From NCBI GenBank assembly GCA_023935145.1, contig CM043700.1, positions 31,125,001-31,189,000 of the forward strand: a stretch of DNA of 64,000 nucleotides. The letters run 5' to 3'. Origin of the DNA: Bretschneidera sinensis. Lineage: Eukaryota; Streptophyta; Magnoliopsida; Brassicales; Akaniaceae. Shown one piece after another: positions 10,963-20,937 of the stretch (the stretch's first letter is position 1; each line of letters starts with the position of its first letter). The translations under genes were made by a program, and so were the position numbers. The notes beneath the pieces were generated by a model, which did not search any database, had not been told where the DNA came from, and saw nothing but the letters and a program-made list of their open reading frames with translations.

Positions 10963-12488
10963 ATGCCACCCAAAAAAGTAGCAAAGGAGCCGCCGAGGCG
11001 TGCTCTGCGCCCATTCGGAGCCACACCCACAGCCAACAATCCAAGTCGAGGTTCCCCACAATATCTGAACGCATGACCCCTGGATCGGACCGACGAGCCC
11101 CCCTCAGAGAGCAGTGCTCTAGCCACTCAGGGACGAATTCCCCTGAGCTCGGGAGGACGACCACGGAACATCGAACTGCCCTGGTAACCCAGGTCCAGTT
11201 CCAAAAAGCTCTCTCGGTTGATAACTAACCTGGCCGCCGAAGTCCGGAAGGGAAACTGACAGCCCTCACCTCTGCCCTCTCACCAAACTCCCAAGCAAAC
11301 TGGATCCTCTGATGACGAGCTCCCAGTTGACAGCTATTCCACCGTCGAACCCTCGCTACCTTGTGCCGGCCGGTATAAAAAAAGCTCCTCCTCCAAAAGC
11401 AACCACAACCTAGATAGGCGAATCGAAGAGATGGAAGAAAAAATCGATAGAGCCCTCAAACACCGAAGTCACAGCATCTTGGATGAGCTCAATGTCCAAG
11501 ACCCCTCGTTCACACAGAAGGTCCTCGAGACCCCACTCCCACCAAACTTTAGAATGCCGCAAATCAAAGTGTATGACTGTTCAGCAGACCCCCTGGACCA
11601 CTTATAGCATTACAAAAAAACCATGACACTGCACCGACATTCCAACCCAATTATGTGCCGCGTCTTCCCCCTAACGCTCGAGAAAGCTGTCGGCACGTGG
11701 TATTCACGCTTAAAGCCAGGAAGTATTGGCAATTTCAGAGAGCTCAGTTACGTCTTTGTCTATCACTTTCTCAGTAGAAAGGGGCCAAAAAAAAACTTCT
11801 AAGAGCCTATTCAACATCGTTCAACATTGAGGGGAGAGACTCTGGGCCTACATATTAAGATTCAGCACAACTGCTTAGGAGATCTCAGACCTTGATCCCA
11901 ACGTCCAAATGATGGCATTCAAAAACGGACTAAGATCCGGGGTCTTTAGCTCCAAACTCACCAGGTGTCCGCCTAAAGATATAAACGAAGTCCTGGCCCG
12001 AGCCGAGAAGTACATGTTAGCTGAGGACAACCAGGCCTTCCGAAGAGAAAGATAATGGGAGATAGAAAAAAAGGAAAGACATCGACCCCCACAGAGGGAC
12101 AGCCAAAATACCCCACCAAGAAAGTAGATACAAGCCCCAGACCCGATTTGATAGCTTTACCCCCCTCAACGCATCTACAACCAACATCCTGATGCAACTT
12201 CAGAACAGGTCGGTCCTCTAGTGGCCCCCCAAACCACAACACCTCAGCGAAGACCAAAGTAAATGGTGTCGATTCCATAAGAATCATGGACACGACACCG
12301 AAGAGTGCCATATTTTGAAGCTACACATTAAAACCCTCATCAACTGAGGGCACCTAAAGAAGTTTACTAGATCCTGGCAAAGGATGGCTCCCGACCAACT
12401 TAGGGAAACCTCAGACGCCCCTTTCTTCTAGACTGAGAGCGTCAGAACCCTCGAAAAAGCCCTAGACCCAAGTAGGGAGAACCCAACC
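10963..12488 (+). pseudogene. Ty3 gag, degenerate
   Basis: It starts at ATG 10963 (MPPKKVAKEPPRR) but breaks after about 30 codons. The capsid-type core is readable around 11550-11790 in pieces: FRMPQIKVYD, DPLDHL then a stop in place of the next codon, MCRVFPLTLEKAVGTWYSRL, then SYVFVYHFLS. A zinc-knuckle-like part (WCRFHKNHGHDTEEC) is readable near 12270. Several stops and frameshifts rule out function. The copia insertion at 12489 cuts it before protease. Confidence 0.75.
12484..12488 (+). repeat. Target-site duplication CAACC, left copy
   Basis: The five bases before the 5' LTR equal the five after the 3' LTR (22733-22737), marking one integration event. Confidence 0.9.
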
Positions 12489-12797
12489 TGTTGACCCTCG
12501 CCCGTATTTTAATGATGGCAAAACACAACTGTTATTTAACTAACATGTTTAAACTAAGTTGTATTAAGGATCAAACACATTCAACCAAGGAACAAAATGC
12601 AAAAACTCGAACCAAATCAAGTATCAAGTGAAGACTGAAGATCTAGTATAGGTCTTAAGGTTTAGAACCAATGTAAGTCTCACTCATACATTGTATTAGC
12701 TTGTTTAATGGCTCAAACACAAATGGTTTTTCTAAAACCATTAATTTTAAAATGTTTTTAAATGAAAAACAGAAGAAAAACTGGGTTGGAAGACAAC

Positions 12798-13062
12798 CCA
12801 GTCGACTGGGTACATATACCAGTCGACTGGTATATGGGTCAGAAGGTACCCAGTCGACTGGATGAATTAACCCAGTCGACTGGTACTTTGACCAGTAATT
12901 TCCCAGTCGACTGGATGAATCAACCCAGTCGACTGGCAAAATGGACAGAAAGTCCCCAGTCGACTGGATGATATATACCAGTCGACTGGATACCCAGAAG
13001 GTCTGAAAACGTATATTTTTCAAGTGAACCCAGTCGACTGGTATCTCGACCCAGTCGACTGG
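12798..13062 (+). promoter_or_regulatory. Array of ten CCAGTCGACTGG palindromes in 5' LTR
   Basis: Perfect 12-bp palindromes start at 12798, 12819, 12850, 12872, 12903, 12925, 12956, 12978, 13030 and 13051. Start-to-start spacings are 21, 31, 22, 31, 22, 31, 22, 52 and 21 bp, close to 2, 3 or 5 helical turns. The sites form five pairs 21-22 bp apart. The array lies 95 bp upstream of the TATA box, the position of a U3 enhancer. I infer binding by a dimeric protein on one DNA face; the protein is unknown. Each site also has a CG and two CHG cytosine contexts, so heavy methylation is possible. Confidence 0.8.
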
Positions 13063-13157
13063 TAGTTCAAAAATATGACCGTTGGACTCCAAATCTGAAC
13101 GTTTTAAAGTAAATCTTTTTCAAATTAAAGTCCAAAACGGCCATATTAATTGATTGC

Positions 13158-13165
13158 TATATAAA
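13158..13165 (+). promoter_or_regulatory. TATA box of 5' LTR
   Basis: TATATAAA lies downstream of the palindrome array in the LTR; transcription would start about 30 bp further on. The 3' LTR copy is at 22150-22157. Confidence 0.7.
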
Positions 13166-13742
13166 CCCACTCAGCAAAGCATTCAATAACAAGCAGCACA
13201 TATTCAAAAAGAGTTGATCTCATATAATCAAGTTTTTATACTCTTGAAACACAAAAAGCTTTGAAATAATCTTATTGAGCCATTTCTTCAAGCTTTACTT
13301 TGAAAGAGAGACATTTCTGTTGTAATAAGCTTTCATTTGTTGTCTCTCTACCTTTTACTTTACACCATCTTTGTAAAGGGATTACTTCCAAGAGGAAGGG
13401 GAAACTTCCGAAAGGAAGGGGATTTTTCGGTTTAAGCAATTCCTGTAAATTGCTTGTGTACGGTTTGTGCAACACCCGGCTAAGTTGTGCGACTAAGTTT
13501 TCTTAGTGGATTACTTCAAGGAGTTCCTTGAAGAGAGTGGACGTAGGGTCGGAACGAATCCGATATTGCCGAACCACTATAACTGTGTTTGCATCCTCTT
13601 TCCTTAAACTCTTTATTTACAGCTTTCTACTTGTATCAATTATTTGTTGCTTATCAGTTTTTATAAACTTGTATAAATTCCGCAAAAGTTTTTAAAAACC
13701 CAATTCACCCCCCCCTCTTGGGTTGAAACCTCGAGCTACAAT

Positions 13743-13755
13743 TGGTATCAGAGCC
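13743..13755 (+). promoter_or_regulatory. Primer-binding site, tRNA-Met type
   Basis: TGGTATCAGAGCC, two bases after the 5' LTR, matches the 3' end of initiator tRNA-Met, which primes minus-strand DNA synthesis in plant copia elements. Confidence 0.9.
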
Positions 13756-13795
13756 TAGTTCTCTTTATAAGGCTTAAATTCCTAGAGTTGATCCA

Positions 13796-15850
13796 ATGGC
13801 AGCAAATAGCTACTCTGAGGGACACTCTTATACTAGACCTCCATTGTTCAATGGATCAAATTATAACTACTGGAAAAATAGAATGAAAATCTTCGTCGAA
13901 GGACAAGATTACAATCTATGGAGAATTATAGAAGAGGGACCTAAAATTCCCTCAAAAGAAATAGTTATTGGAGAGACTCTTCATACAATGCCTAAACTCA
14001 AAACTGAGTTTACTGACGAGGATTGTAGAACAATGTCTCTCAATAGCAGAGCAACAAGCATGCTACATTGTGCTTTAGATATTTCTGAATATAACAAAAT
14101 ATCTGCATGCGTTTCTGCTAAAGAAATATGGGACAAATTGCAAGTCACATATGAAGGAACAAGTGAAGTAAAAAAGTCTAAAATTTACATGCTAATTTCT
14201 GAATATGAATCTTTTAAGATGTCTCCTAATGAAACCATTTCTGAAATGCACTCACGATTTACTACTATTATAAATAGTTTAAAATTGCTTGGCAAGAATA
14301 TTGAGGAAGTTGAACTAACCAGAAAAATCTTAAGATCTCTACCTCCAGAATGGAAACCAAAGAGGACAGCCATTCAAGAGGCCAAAAATCTTGACAAGCT
14401 TGATGTTGAGACGCTGCTTGGGTCATTATTGACATACGAGATGGAAGAAATGACTCCCATCGTCAATGATGATGAGAAGAAGAAGAAGCAAATTGCTCTC
14501 AAAGCTTCTACGAGCAACAAAGAAAAGGAATTAGAACAAGAAGCAGAGAGCAGTGAAGAGGATGGTGAAATGGCTTTAATCACCAGACGATTCCATAGGT
14601 TCTTGAAGAAAAGCAAGAAACCTTACTCAAAGGATCCCACCTCAAAAAGGGAACCACTTATGTGCTATGGCTGCAAGAAGCCAGGACATATAAAAGCTGA
14701 CTGTCCAGTTTCAAGCAAACCATACAAGGGCTTCAAGAAGAAAGCTATGGTAGCAACTACCTGGAGCGATGACGAAGAAGATGAGTCATCAGACAAAGAA
14801 ATTGGATACGAAGAGATTGCCAACCTCTGTTTAATGGCAATCGATGATGAAAGTGAGGTAACATCTTCTCCCTCTTCAAAAAATAATATTGTTACTAGTA
14901 GTGAAGAATTACTAGAAGTCATAAATGAAATGCATGAAGAATTAAAGAAATTTGATTCTAGAAATTCTGTTCTTAAGAAAGAAGTATCATCTCTTTCTAA
15001 GGAAATGATAGTTCTTAGAGAAGAAAAAGAAAAATTATCATCTTTACTGTATAATTCGTCTCAAGATTTTCTTAAAGATGAAAATGAGAATTTGAAAAAT
15101 AAAATTTCTGAATTAAACAGCACTGTATCTAGACTTATGCTTGGTAAAGAAAAACTTGATGAAGTGCTTTCTTCCCAAAGATTAAGTGGAGGAAAATCTG
15201 GTGTAGGATATTCTCCATTGGGAAAACAAAAAACAAAAGAGAGCTTATTCATGAAAGCCTCTTGTGTAGATGGAGCTTCTACTTCGAAAGCTCCTAACCT
15301 TGTTAAAAGCACTCCCTTAATAAATCCGAGGAACTCTAGAAACTTAAATGATCATACTAAATTGAAGCATCCTAAAAATACTCATGCTTATTTGTATGCT
15401 CATTCTAGAAATGCTCATACACATCCTAGAAATAATCATCATGCTCATTCTAGGAACAATGTGTATAATCAAAGAATGCATTCTGCTCATCCTAGGAATC
15501 ACCATCATGGCTATTCTAGAAATAACTTGCATACATATGCTAGCATGTATCCTAGAATGCATCATCGTTCATTTTCTGGAAATGACATGCATTTTCATAC
15601 CCCTTACCGTAGAATCATGTATCCTAGGAACTATCATCCTAAGGATTATAGGAATGCACATGTAAAATTTCCTAGAAATTACTATGACTATAATGCTAGG
15701 TATGTGCATCATCAACATGTTCATAGAGCACCATATATTGTTAAGAAAGTATGGGTCCCAAAAGGAACCGTATTTTCAAGAACTAACCCCAAAGGACCCA
15801 AGAAATTTTGGGTACCTAAAAATGCTATCGTATATCCTTGTGTGATGTAG
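13796..15850 (+). CDS. gag: Gag polyprotein of Sirevirus-like element
   Basis: 684 codons from the first ATG after the leader (context CCAATGGC). The N-terminal third (about residues 15-230) is the copia gag region (DUF4219/UBN2 type). A CCHC zinc knuckle C290-x2-C293-x4-H298-x4-C303 binds RNA. An acidic linker and predicted coiled coil follow (about 365-460). Residues about 520-635 are rich in His, Asn and Arg with a recurring HSRN/HPRN motif. It forms the particle that packages element RNA. The ORF ends at TAG 15848-15850 in the same frame as pol; related elements usually read straight through. The codon is thus either a fresh nonsense mutation or a programmed readthrough site. Confidence 0.93.
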   Translation: MAANSYSEGHSYTRPPLFNGSNYNYWKNRMKIFVEGQDYNLWRIIEEGPKIPSKEIVIGETLHTMPKLKTEFTDEDCRTMSLNSRATSMLHCALDISEYNKISACVSAKEIWDKLQVTYEGTSEVKKSKIYMLISEYESFKMSPNETISEMHSRFTTIINSLKLLGKNIEEVELTRKILRSLPPEWKPKRTAIQEAKNLDKLDVETLLGSLLTYEMEEMTPIVNDDEKKKKQIALKASTSNKEKELEQEAESSEEDGEMALITRRFHRFLKKSKKPYSKDPTSKREPLMCYGCKKPGHIKADCPVSSKPYKGFKKKAMVATTWSDDEEDESSDKEIGYEEIANLCLMAIDDESEVTSSPSSKNNIVTSSEELLEVINEMHEELKKFDSRNSVLKKEVSSLSKEMIVLREEKEKLSSLLYNSSQDFLKDENENLKNKISELNSTVSRLMLGKEKLDEVLSSQRLSGGKSGVGYSPLGKQKTKESLFMKASCVDGASTSKAPNLVKSTPLINPRNSRNLNDHTKLKHPKNTHAYLYAHSRNAHTHPRNNHHAHSRNNVYNQRMHSAHPRNHHHGYSRNNLHTYASMYPRMHHRSFSGNDMHFHTPYRRIMYPRNYHPKDYRNAHVKFPRNYYDYNARYVHHQHVHRAPYIVKKVWVPKGTVFSRTNPKGPKKFWVPKNAIVYPCVM

Positions 15851-18800
15851 ATTTGCCTTCATACCAAGGAGAAAGGTAACTGTTGGTACCTTGATAGCGG
15901 TTGCTCGAAGCACATGACCGGTGATAAAAGTGTATTCAAGGAGCTAACTCTAAGAGATGGTGGATATGTCACCATTGGAGACAACACCAAAATAAAGATC
16001 ATCGGGCATGGAAAAGTTGGTAATGATTTCTCTACCATAGATAATGTATTGCTAGTACAAGGCCTTAAGCCAAATTTACTTAGCATTAGTCAACTATGTG
16101 ACAAAGGCAACAAAGTCACATTTGAGACCTCTCATTGTCTAGTTATAGACATCAAGAGCAACAAGATCAAATTCATTGGCCATAGACATGAAAATGTCTA
16201 TATAGTTGATTTGAAATCCTTACATTCCAATAATGAAAAATGTTTTCCTGCTTTTAGTGAAAATCAATGGCTATGGCATAGAAGGCTTGGTCATGTAAAT
16301 ATGAACTTGCTAAAAATTGTTTCAAGAAAAGATTTAGTTATTGGTCTTCCTAAAATCAATTTTGAGAAAAATAAAATTTGCAATGCTTGTCAAATGGGAA
16401 AACAATCAAGGATATCTTTCAAAGCAAAAAATGTTGTCTCAACTACTAGACCTTTGGAACTTTTGCATATGGACTTATTTGGTCCAATTAGTACCATTAG
16501 TCTAGGTGGCCATCAATATGCTCTTGTTATTGTTGATGACTATTCAAGATATACCTTTGTTATTTTTATTGCTTATAAAGATGAAGCTTTCAAAGGATTT
16601 GAAAAGTTTTGCAAAAAGGTACAAAATGAAAAAGGAATTTGTATTTCAAGCATAAGAAGTGATCATGGCAAAGAATTTGAAAATCAAAGCTTTTCAAAAT
16701 TTTGTGATGAAAATGGAATTAATCACAACTTTTCAGCTCCTAGAACTCCTCAACAAAATGGAGTTGTTGAGAGGAAAAATAGAGTTCTAGAAGAATTTTC
16801 AAGAACAATGCTTTGTGAAAATAATTTACCAAAATATTTTTGGGCTGAAGCCGTGAATACTTCTTGCTATATTTTAAATAGAATTTTGATAAGGCCCCTG
16901 CTTGATAAAACTCCTTATGAACTATGGAAAGGGAGAAAGCCCAATATTTCCTATTTTCGTGCCTTTGGTAGTAAGTGCTTCATCTTAAATAACAATAAAA
17001 CTAACTTGGGTAAATTTGATTCCAAGACCGATGAAGGGATATTTTTAGGATATTCTACTACTAGTAAGGCTTATAGAGTTTTCAATAAGAGAACTCTAGT
17101 AGTAGAAGAATCTGTGCATGTAACTATTGATGAATCTAACCCAATGAGTAGTGGAGAAGTTTCCTTTAAAGATGATGCAGATTTTATTCCAAGAATGGAA
17201 ACTTCTACTCCCATTGTTGACCCAAAAGTGAGTTCTTCTCAAACAAATGAAGGGATGGCAACTCCAAATTTGGACCAACCATCCTCAAGTCAACAAGAGG
17301 AAAATCTACCCAAGGATTGGAGGTATGTAAATCATCATCCAATTGATCAAGTAATTGGTGATCCTTCACAAGGGGTAAGAACTCGTTCTTCCATTAGAAA
17401 TATTTGCAATTTTGTAGCTTATTTGTCTCAAGTAGAACCTAAGACATTTATAGAAGCTGAAAAAGATAATGATTGGATAATTGCAATGCAGGAAGAGATA
17501 AATCAATTTGAGAGAAACAATGTTTGGGAACTAGTTCCAAGACCTAAAGATCATTCAATTATTGGAACTAAATGGGTATATAGAAATAAAATGGATGAAA
17601 ATGGTATAGTAACTAGAAATAAGGCTAGGCTAGTTGCTAAGGGATATAATCAAGAGGAAGGAATAGATTTTGATGAAACCTATGCTCCCGTAGCTAGATT
17701 AGAAGCTATTCGAATGTTATTAGCCTTTGCATGCTTTAATAAATTCAAGCTATTTCAAATGGATGTGAAAAGTGCCTTTTTAAATGGCTTTATAGAAGAA
17801 GAGGTTTATGTTGAACAACCTCTTGGTTTTGAAAATCCTAGTCTTCCAAATCATGTCTACAAGCTTTCTAAGGCTTTATATGGGCTGAAGCAAGCTCCAA
17901 GGGCATGGTACGAAAGACTAAGCAAATTTTTGATTGATAATGATTTTGTAAGAGGAAAAATAGATACAACTCTCTTCACAAAAACTCACAAAAATGACAC
18001 TTTGATAGTTCAAATATATGTTGATGATATTATATTTGGTGCTACTAATGAATCTATGTGTCAAGAGTTTGCAAAGTGCATGCAAGGTGAATTTGAAATG
18101 AGCATGATGGGAGAACTTACCTACTTCCTTGGACTGCAAATCAAGCAACTAAAAGGAGGTATCTTCATCAATCAACAAAAGTACATCAAAGATCTACTAA
18201 AGAGGTTCGGGATGGAAAGCTCAAAGCCAATTGGAACGCCTATGAGCACAACCACCAAACTTGATCTTGATGAAGGAGGTAAAACTGTAGATTCTAAATA
18301 TTATAGAAGCATGATAGGTGCTTTACTGTACTTGACTGCAAGTAGACCTGATATAATGTTCAGTGTATGCATGTGCGCTAGATTTCAATCTAATCCTAAG
18401 GAATCACATGTAGTTGCAGTAAAAAGAATCCTTAGATATCTACAAGGGACCCAGACCATAGGATTATGGTATTCTAGAGAATCATCTTTTGAGCTAGTAG
18501 GATATTCGGATGCTGATTTTGCTGGATGTAGGTTAGATAGAAAAAGCACAAGTGGAACATGCCAATTCTTAGGTGCTATGTTAACTTCTTGGTTCTCCAA
18601 GAAACAGAATTCAGTTGCACTATCAACCGCTGAGGCGGAATATGTAGCAGCTGGCAGTTGTTGTGCCCAGGTATTATGGATGAAACAACAACTAGAAGAC
18701 TATGGCATGAGTCTCAAAAATATTCCTATATTTTGTGATAATACTAGTGCCATCAACCTAACCAAAAATCCTATTCAGCACTCTAGAACCAAGCATATAG

Positions 18801-18973
18801 AGATTAGACATCATTTCTTAAGAGACCATGCTCAAAAAGGTGATATAAGATTAGAATTTATACCTTCAGAAGATCAAATAGCTGATATTCTTACAAAACC
18901 CTTAAGTGAAGCTAGTTTTTGCAAAATAAGAAAGTTGATGGGATTGCTTGATTTTGATAAATTGAATGTTTGA
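15851..18973 (+). CDS. pol: Pol polyprotein: protease, integrase, reverse transcriptase, RNase H
   Basis: Open directly after the gag TAG and in the same frame; the first ATG is at 15914, inside protease. Protease carries [14 protein letters not shown] (active-site DSG) before that ATG, so initiation at 15914 would remove it; translation must come from gag. Numbering from 15914: integrase zinc motif H122, H127, C156, C159; catalytic D187, D250, E286 (DD35E). Reverse transcriptase has YVDD at 702-705. RNase H has YSDADFAG from 864 and [10 protein letters not shown], and the C-terminus is IADILTKPL. All catalytic motifs look intact. It makes and inserts the element cDNA. Confidence 0.95.
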   Translation: MCLHTKEKGNCWYLDSGCSKHMTGDKSVFKELTLRDGGYVTIGDNTKIKIIGHGKVGNDFSTIDNVLLVQGLKPNLLSISQLCDKGNKVTFETSHCLVIDIKSNKIKFIGHRHENVYIVDLKSLHSNNEKCFPAFSENQWLWHRRLGHVNMNLLKIVSRKDLVIGLPKINFEKNKICNACQMGKQSRISFKAKNVVSTTRPLELLHMDLFGPISTISLGGHQYALVIVDDYSRYTFVIFIAYKDEAFKGFEKFCKKVQNEKGICISSIRSDHGKEFENQSFSKFCDENGINHNFSAPRTPQQNGVVERKNRVLEEFSRTMLCENNLPKYFWAEAVNTSCYILNRILIRPLLDKTPYELWKGRKPNISYFRAFGSKCFILNNNKTNLGKFDSKTDEGIFLGYSTTSKAYRVFNKRTLVVEESVHVTIDESNPMSSGEVSFKDDADFIPRMETSTPIVDPKVSSSQTNEGMATPNLDQPSSSQQEENLPKDWRYVNHHPIDQVIGDPSQGVRTRSSIRNICNFVAYLSQVEPKTFIEAEKDNDWIIAMQEEINQFERNNVWELVPRPKDHSIIGTKWVYRNKMDENGIVTRNKARLVAKGYNQEEGIDFDETYAPVARLEAIRMLLAFACFNKFKLFQMDVKSAFLNGFIEEEVYVEQPLGFENPSLPNHVYKLSKALYGLKQAPRAWYERLSKFLIDNDFVRGKIDTTLFTKTHKNDTLIVQIYVDDIIFGATNESMCQEFAKCMQGEFEMSMMGELTYFLGLQIKQLKGGIFINQQKYIKDLLKRFGMESSKPIGTPMSTTTKLDLDEGGKTVDSKYYRSMIGALLYLTASRPDIMFSVCMCARFQSNPKESHVVAVKRILRYLQGTQTIGLWYSRESSFELVGYSDADFAGCRLDRKSTSGTCQFLGAMLTSWFSKKQNSVALSTAEAEYVAAGSCCAQVLWMKQQLEDYGMSLKNIPIFCDNTSAINLTKNPIQHSRTKHIEIRHHFLRDHAQKGDIRLEFIPSEDQIADILTKPLSEASFCKIRKLMGLLDFDKLNV

Positions 18974-19114
18974 TTGCATCTCATTTCATCATTTGCATGT
19001 TTGACATTGAGTGATAGAGTATTAATCCATGTTTAAATTATTCCCTTCACTCAAAAATGTCATAGATAAACAAAATCGTGCTAAAAATTCAGGACTGGAA
19101 ATTTTACTCAGGAT

Positions 19115-19451
19115 CCAGTCGACTGGTAAATGTTCTCCAGTCGACTGGTAAGTCTCTGCCTGTTTTTCCAGTCGACTGGTAATTTTGACCCAGTCGACTG
19201 GTAACTCTCTGCCAAAAACTCCAGACGACTGGTAAGTCTTCTCCAGTCGTCTATAAAATCAAATCATACTTGGAGCCAAATTTTTTTTTTTTTTTGAACC
19301 CCCAGTCGACTGGTAACGATAGCCCAGTAGACTGGTATCTCACTGTCAGTTGATCCAGTCGACTGGTACGTTTACCCAGTCGACTGGTAAGAGAAACTGT
19401 TCATCTTTACAAAAGGGCCCAGTCGACTGGTAAGTTTACCCAGTCGACTGG
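19115..19451 (+). promoter_or_regulatory. Internal array of CCAGTCGACTGG palindromes upstream of third ORF
   Basis: Nine perfect and three one- to few-base variant sites start at 19115, 19137, 19168, 19190, 19221 (variant), 19243 (variant), 19302, 19324 (variant), 19355, 19376, 19419 and 19440. Spacings are 22, 31, 22, 31, 22, 59, 22, 31, 21, 43 and 21. The 22/31 alternation equals the LTR array. The odd 59 spans a poly-T tract that may have slipped. The flanking sequence otherwise differs from the LTR. It sits between pol and the envelope-like ORF and ends 11 bp before a TATA box. Confidence 0.8.
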
Positions 19452-19462
19452 TATCGCGATTC

Positions 19463-19470
19463 TATAAAAG
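19463..19470 (+). promoter_or_regulatory. TATA box, putative internal promoter for third ORF
   Basis: TATAAAAG lies just after the internal palindrome array and about 210 bp 5' of the ATG at 19681, with a pyrimidine-rich leader (TTTCTCTCTCTAG) between. The layout array-TATA-leader-ATG copies that of the LTR. Promoter activity is inferred, not shown. Confidence 0.55.
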
Positions 19471-19680
19471 GGACTGTTCATTTTCGCCCTCTTTACGCCA
19501 TTTTCAAAGAGCCCAAGCTTTCTCTCTCTAGAAAAATTCATCTTTTTGATCTAAAAATCATCCAAATCCCTTCTAAACACACCGATCTACTCATTCCTAA
19601 AGAGATTTTTAACTTTCTACGGTTACAATCTCTCATTTTTACCAAATTTCCTTTTTCCAAAAACTTCAAATTTCTCGAAA

Positions 19681-20937
19681 ATGAGTGACAAAATCCGTAT
19701 AAAACTCACAACAAGTGGACCTAATGCGCCCAAAAAGCCTAGGTCTTCAAAACCTTCGGCTTCGGAATCAAAAGGGAAGGGAGTAGCAGGGTCATCCAGC
19801 AAGGAGTCCAGAACAGAGTTGGAGCAGGCTCTGTTTTTCAGCCCAGCTGCTCATAAGAGGTATAACTCTATAATCCGTCACAAGAAAATCATGACGGGTA
19901 GAGTCGTTGATTTCGACTCCATTCGTCATGGTAATTTCGATATTCTACCAGCCTTTGAGGCAATAAATCTGACCCCACTGGTCAGTATTCATGAAAAATA
20001 TTACCCGCGACTGATTCACCAGTTCTATGCGAACTTGGTGAAACCCAGTCCTTTGGCTCTGAGATTCAGAACCAGAGTTAGCGGTGTGGAGTTTGAGGTC
20101 AACACTGACCTCTTGATGAGCATTCTGAGAATCCCTATAAGGGGGGTTCAATGGAGTCTGGATGGATGGCCAGACAACTTTGAAGTTGAGGAGGCCTGTC
20201 GGATAGTCAGGGGCGACCCTAACTATGTGTACAGACCCACTACATTTCACACATGTAGTGACTTGCCCCTCGACTCAAAAATGTTTCAATTGATTGTCAG
20301 TTGGACCATCCACCCGAGACTCGGGAGTCGAGGGTATCTATCTAAAATAGATACGGTATTGATTTGGTGCCTAAAATCTGGGCACCACTTCAATATATAT
20401 CCTCTGCTGCTCGCCAACATGATAAACGGTGAAGCAAACGACTCCGGGTGTCTTCCTTATGGGATGCTCATTACACTCATCCTCCAGCACTTCCGGGTAC
20501 CTTTGCCTGCCTCCGAGGCTCAGGATATCGGATTGACGGATATCATCAACATCTCATCTCTAAAGAAGATGGGATGTACTGTTCGTGAAGGGTTTCTCTA
20601 TCCTAAGGCTGGAAAGCGCCTAAGGATTCGAGAGGATGCGAGTGACAGTGGTGAGGATGCTGATACGGCTGCTGAGATGGAGACAGATACCCGAGCACCT
20701 CCCATTGGTGACTCGAGTACTGGTCAGACTGGATATGGTGACATCCTACGAGCTATCGCGAGTCTTCAGATGACGATGGAGTCTGGTTTTCAGTCCATGC
20801 AGTCCGATTATCAGAGGCTGAGCTCCTCCATAGACCACCTACGGGATGACTTCGAGTTACATCGAGAGCACACCGAGGGTTCCCTAGCTGAGATTAGGGA
20901 ACTTCTTCGTGACAGCTCGGACTCTCCCGCACCATGA
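19681..20937 (+). CDS. Envelope-like/third ORF of Sirevirus-like element
   Basis: 418 codons, intact. The N-terminus is basic and Ser/Lys/Pro-rich (KKPRSSKPSASESKGKG). Residues about 70-300 (VVDFDSIRHGNFDILPAFEA … YYPRLIHQFYANL) resemble the 'putative plant transposon protein' domain (Pfam PF20167) found in extra ORFs of plant retrotransposons. The C-terminus is acidic with a likely coiled coil (about 350-410: LQMTMESGFQSMQSDY, SSIDHLRDDFELHREH). I see no clear signal peptide or strong membrane segment, so a true envelope role is doubtful. The ORF has its own palindrome array and TATA box. Function unknown. Confidence 0.8.
   Translation: MSDKIRIKLTTSGPNAPKKPRSSKPSASESKGKGVAGSSSKESRTELEQALFFSPAAHKRYNSIIRHKKIMTGRVVDFDSIRHGNFDILPAFEAINLTPLVSIHEKYYPRLIHQFYANLVKPSPLALRFRTRVSGVEFEVNTDLLMSILRIPIRGVQWSLDGWPDNFEVEEACRIVRGDPNYVYRPTTFHTCSDLPLDSKMFQLIVSWTIHPRLGSRGYLSKIDTVLIWCLKSGHHFNIYPLLLANMINGEANDSGCLPYGMLITLILQHFRVPLPASEAQDIGLTDIINISSLKKMGCTVREGFLYPKAGKRLRIREDASDSGEDADTAAEMETDTRAPPIGDSSTGQTGYGDILRAIASLQMTMESGFQSMQSDYQRLSSSIDHLRDDFELHREHTEGSLAEIRELLRDSSDSPAP

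Larger units (their letters stand above)
12489..13740 (+). repeat. 5' LTR of Sirevirus-like element
   Basis: 1252 bp, TGTTGACC to GAGCTACA. It holds ten CCAGTCGACTGG palindromes (12798-13062), a TATA box (TATATAAA) at 13158-13165, and a downstream T-rich leader. Apart from one extra 22-bp palindrome unit and one substitution it equals the 3' LTR. Confidence 0.95.

Noticed and set aside
12798..13062. CRISPR-like array (short repeats with regular spacers)
   Set aside because: Repeat is only 12 bp and palindromic, spacers are 9-40 bp, it sits in a plant retrotransposon LTR and there are no cas genes.
12655..13092. Long open frames on both strands over the LTR with repeated PVDW and QSTG words
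   Set aside because: They arise because CCAGTCGACTGG repeats read as PVDW, QSTG or SRL in every frame; no start context or homology, and they lie in LTR promoter DNA.
15344..15665. Open frames on both strands across the gag C-terminus rich in Met, Ile and Ser
   Set aside because: Shadows of the repetitive His/Asn/Arg codons of gag.
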